A stretch of 64,000 nucleotides of DNA from contig OW285189.1 of NCBI GenBank assembly GCA_935421135.1, forward strand, positions 10,747,072 through 10,811,071. The letters run 5' to 3'. Shown here piece after piece: positions 60,986 to 64,000 of the stretch. Origin of the DNA: Bugulina stolonifera. Lineage: Eukaryota; Bryozoa; Gymnolaemata; Cheilostomatida; Bugulidae. Position 1 is the first letter of the stretch; every line of letters begins with the position of its first letter. Made by a program: the position numbers and the translations under genes. Below the pieces are notes generated by a model, which was given only the letters and a program-made list of their open reading frames with translations, had not been told where the DNA came from and searched no databases.

Positions 60986-61057
60986 AAGCTCCAAATTCCA
61001 ACTCACTGGTAGTAATTCCTTCAGCTTTCTCTTTCCTACTCAAAAACAGCTGCATAC
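60986..61057 (-). pseudogene. Relic of a receptor third exon
   Basis: On the minus strand this reads MQLFLSRKEKAEGITTSELE, plainly related to the third exon of receptors A and B (MQLFLSRAEKPEGFSISGLM). The homology fades after about 22 residues, the acceptor is displaced and the GTAAGT donor is gone. No other exon of that gene remains nearby, so this is the remnant of a further array member. Confidence 0.8.
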
Positions 61058-62090
61058 TGGCCAAATAATAGAGTAAGGCAGTAATACAATAATACAGTAA
61101 TAGCAGTAATACAATAATGCAGATTTTCCTGGATATGAAGGACCTGAACACTAAATATATTTTATATTCCCAACAATATTATACATGTACTACACTACAT
61201 CCTAATTAAATATTATAGAAACTGTTAAAAGTCACTGTAACTCCTGAGTGTTCCTTTAGTTATTGATGTTCTCTTGTTCAATCTTTTTCTATTCAAATTA
61301 GAATATTATGATATGGATTTGCAAATATAAACAAGTTCTGTAATTGACTCTCCAACTTTGATTTTATCAACTCATTAGGCTACTCACTAATTCTACATAT
61401 CATTCACCTGCACTTATCCACATGACTTGTTCAATATCATAGAATATGTATATTATGCTTCACAATGCATGCATACCACTATTTCCTATGTAACTAACAT
61501 TATTGCTCCTCAGATCTTTGAGTACAGTATATTAATATGTTGCTGTTGTTGTAGTTTCCATGGTAACAACAGTTTTCACCTAATTCGGAGCTAGCATTCT
61601 GTAACCATTTATATACAATTGGTTAGTGCCTACTGACATTGCCGGCATAACAACATTACATATACATAACTATTCTATGAGTTATTAATTATTATTGTGA
61701 CATGTAAAGTAACCTGAAAACTGTGATAGCATGAATAAGACAACTCTAGTGTTAACAAAAAGTTATAATGTTTAAGCATCATTTACATGTACATGAAGGA
61801 ACCATTTTATAATATAAGCATCGTTTACATGGACACAGATGAATCATTCCGAGGGTTAAAATGCAAGGTAACTGAAAAAATAAATTGAAAGGTTTATTAT
61901 AATGTGTACCTGAATAACTGTTTTTCGGCATTATGTATACATAATAACACTGTTAATAGTCATAATATAATTTTTTATGTGATTCACTGAAGTTTGTATT
62001 CCGTCTATCTCTATCAGTTGAATGTGGTTCTACTACATAATACTGAATATTAATACATGTACATATATAGTACTGTAATGTTTTGAGCTG
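61058..62090. other. Spacer, no gene recognised
   Basis: AT-rich sequence between the relic exon and the solo LTR. No other receptor exon or repeat was recognised. Confidence 0.35.
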
Positions 62091-62768
62091 TGTTGCGTAC
62101 GAGTGCCGATGTGGCACGGGTACGGGAAGTGCTTGGAGGTTGGTAGAGGACGACCAAGGTAACTTCCACACATTACATAAAGAGTGAACAGTTAGTTAAG
62201 CTCTAGTATTGTTGATAATGACGTAGGCCGAGGCTGAGACTCATGGAAGAGTCCAGGGTCGACGTAGGTCTGTAGGTTTATACTCCAAAGGAGTGTAAAA
62301 AGAAGCAGTAGTAAAGTAATCTAAGGACTTAGGCCCGACGCTAGATTCATAAGAAATCCGGGATCGGCTAAAGTCCGATGATGTAGAACTCACAAGGAGT
62401 GTAGAAAGAGTTGCTTAAACGAGAATAAGGTGAGCTCGAGCCGCTTAGGTCTAAGAAGACCTGTGGGTGGAGCTACCTGCCTGCAAGAGTAAGCCTCTAG
62501 GTTGAGTTAGGAGATGTTGCTTTATTGAAGCGCAATCAACAACTGATTTGATACAGAAAATGTGCTGGCTTTTATACTAATAACACTTCCGGAAAAAGGT
62601 ACGATAAGGTATCGGGCTAGTACGATAGGGTATCGGGCTGAAACTTACGCAACAACATGGAGTAGTTCCGCCCGACGTCGGCCACCAAAAGGGTCGGCCT
62701 TGCACAAAAAGTGCTTACAATAGTCCAGTATGGCCATGTTTAGAGACATCGGCCCCGAAAAATGTACA
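62091..62768 (-). mobile_element. Solo LTR of an LTR retrotransposon
   Basis: Read on the minus strand it begins TGTACATTTTTCGG and ends GTACGCAACA, the TG...CA form of LTRs. A TATA box (AGTATAAAAGCC, about 62567-62578) is followed about 50 bases on by a poly(A) signal (CAATAAAGCAA, about 62516-62526), the normal U3-R order. It is clearly richer in GC than its surroundings. Imperfect repeats of about 100 bases (62225-62316, 62330-62417 and part of a third) lie within it, and a 19-base unit (GGTATCGGGCTAGTACGAT) is doubled near 62610. No internal retroelement genes adjoin it. I could not find a matching target duplication, so the ends may be off by a few bases. Confidence 0.7.
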
Positions 62769-63076
62769 GGTAAAAGACTTACATGTAGAAGATATAATCA
62801 GGCTAAATAGATAATTGCATACATAGTATAATTAGACCATGCGTAAAATGCGATAACCTGATTGGTTAATGATAACAATACAAAGCACACTATGCATAAG
62901 CGGTTGATTATAATAATAGTAGAGTAATGTCCATGCATGTATAAGATTATATGGTAAGGTAATGTCAATGCATGTATGAGAGTAAATATATATATAGTCA
63001 GAGTGTGGTTAGCCAAGGGAGACTATCACCACGAGGCTGATTCACCACAGTACAATATGCAAGAAACATAATTCCT

Positions 63077-63618
63077 CTATCCAGGGTTGATCATCTGATC
63101 CATGATAATATAGTAAGTCCCCAGCAATCCAACTATCTGTGAAAATTATAATAACATGAGTTCTACTTGGTCACAAGTAATATGCCCATATTTGGTAGTC
63201 AACAAATGTTCATACCAAAGCTGCATTATTACATGTATGGTAGTGGTAGCATACTAGTGTTCATACCAGAACTGCATTAATATGATAGCATACTATTATG
63301 AGCTGGGAGCTATTTCCATTGCGTAGAAGGTGACATAAAATATATTATAATATTATGCATGTAGCTAGCAGACGACAGTACTTTGTTTGACTACATGTGG
63401 CTGCAGCACACTGGATATCATCGCAAAGAATATTTACATGTATTTTATTTAAAAAAATAATACATCGCATCAGTCACCAGATTACTGCAGTAATATTTTG
63501 TATGTTGCAACATTATATTATTTGAACTTACTGTCATTCCTAGCTCTTTATTCAAATTCACCAGACCCATAATGGTAAATCCTTCAGGCGTTGATGCTCT
63601 TCCCATAAATAATTGCAT
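63077..63618 (-). CDS. Gustatory-receptor-like protein C, 3' end only
   Basis: Two exons are visible: 63532-63618 (29 codons, MQLFMGRASTPEGF...) and 63077-63136 (20 codons, ending TYYIIMDQMINPG and a TAG). Sizes, phase-0 borders and the TYhhhhhQ-type signature match receptors A and B, with clear divergence at the residue level. The second exon and the large first exon must lie beyond the right edge of the window; I do not find them in 63619-64000. Confidence 0.82.
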
Positions 63619-64000
63619 CTAGAAATAAATAAACTGATAGTGTACAAAAGATGCACTACGATTGGACCACTATTAAAATGCATAAATTACATGACACTAA
63701 TAATAATTGCTCACCTATCTCGTTTTATCCTGTTTGGGTTACGTATAAACCAAATAATAATATGCTAATAATATTATAATTCGTTTCACATGGAATTTGG
63801 CTAAACGCTAATATTACATCCGTCTTTGGTAAGACGTAGCTATGAAATTTGTAGAATTTACGAATGAGTTTCATGCCAATTTTCTGCTGATTGTTGATTG
63901 ATCACCAATTCTGTCCCTTCATAACTGGTCGGTTACATCAAATTTCAGTTCAATATACAAATCAGAAGACCACTTGAATCATTGAAGTATAGTGCATTTA

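Overview
The window is nuclear DNA from an animal, probably a marine invertebrate outside the vertebrates. It is AT-rich, the genes carry many short introns with GT-AG borders, and the DNA between and inside genes is full of transposon remnants. The gene set (ERI1, an MCTP, a Patched-domain protein, and insect-type gustatory-receptor-like proteins) is metazoan. Gustatory-receptor-like genes outside arthropods are known from cnidarians, placozoans, molluscs, echinoderms and hemichordates, so the phylum cannot be fixed from this sequence alone.

Layout. 1-9.6 kb is a transposon-rich flank: an hAT transposase 5' fragment (minus), a 0.67 kb inverted-repeat element, a 3.9 kb element with terminal inverted repeats that holds a complete but dead Tc1-type element and a fold-back element, and two decayed LINE ORF2 pieces. 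9,995-12,379 (+) is a complete five-exon ERI1 exoribonuclease gene. 13,131-29,437 (-) is a complete 21-coding-exon MCTP gene, tail to tail with ERI1. 34,051-50,668 (+) is a complete 21-exon Patched-domain (RND permease-like) gene, head to head with MCTP across 4.6 kb. Inside its eleventh intron, on the opposite strand, lies a small two-exon gene for an acidic cysteine-rich protein. Its seventh intron carries a 1.15 kb array of a 25-bp repeat. 52,989-64,000 (-) is a tandem array of gustatory-receptor-like seven-transmembrane genes: two complete copies (A, B), the 3' end of a third (C) that runs off the window, and a single decayed exon left from a further copy. A solo LTR sits between B and C.

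Exon chains were built by hand from splice sites, reading frame and family resemblance. The chains of all complete genes add up to whole numbers of codons (ERI1 355 aa, MCTP 879 aa, Patched-domain 1,077 aa, Cys-rich 132 aa, receptors A and B 379 and 380 aa).

Functionally the genes are neighbours rather than a pathway: ERI1 trims histone mRNA ends, rRNA and small RNAs; MCTP is a calcium-sensing ER membrane protein; the Patched-domain protein is a sterol/lipid-type permease relative; the receptor array is a likely chemosensory cluster. The most notable signals are the receptor pair, whose differences concentrate in predicted extracellular loops while intracellular loops are almost identical, the nested Cys-rich gene, and two places where a tandem repeat has copied a gene's own 5' splice site.
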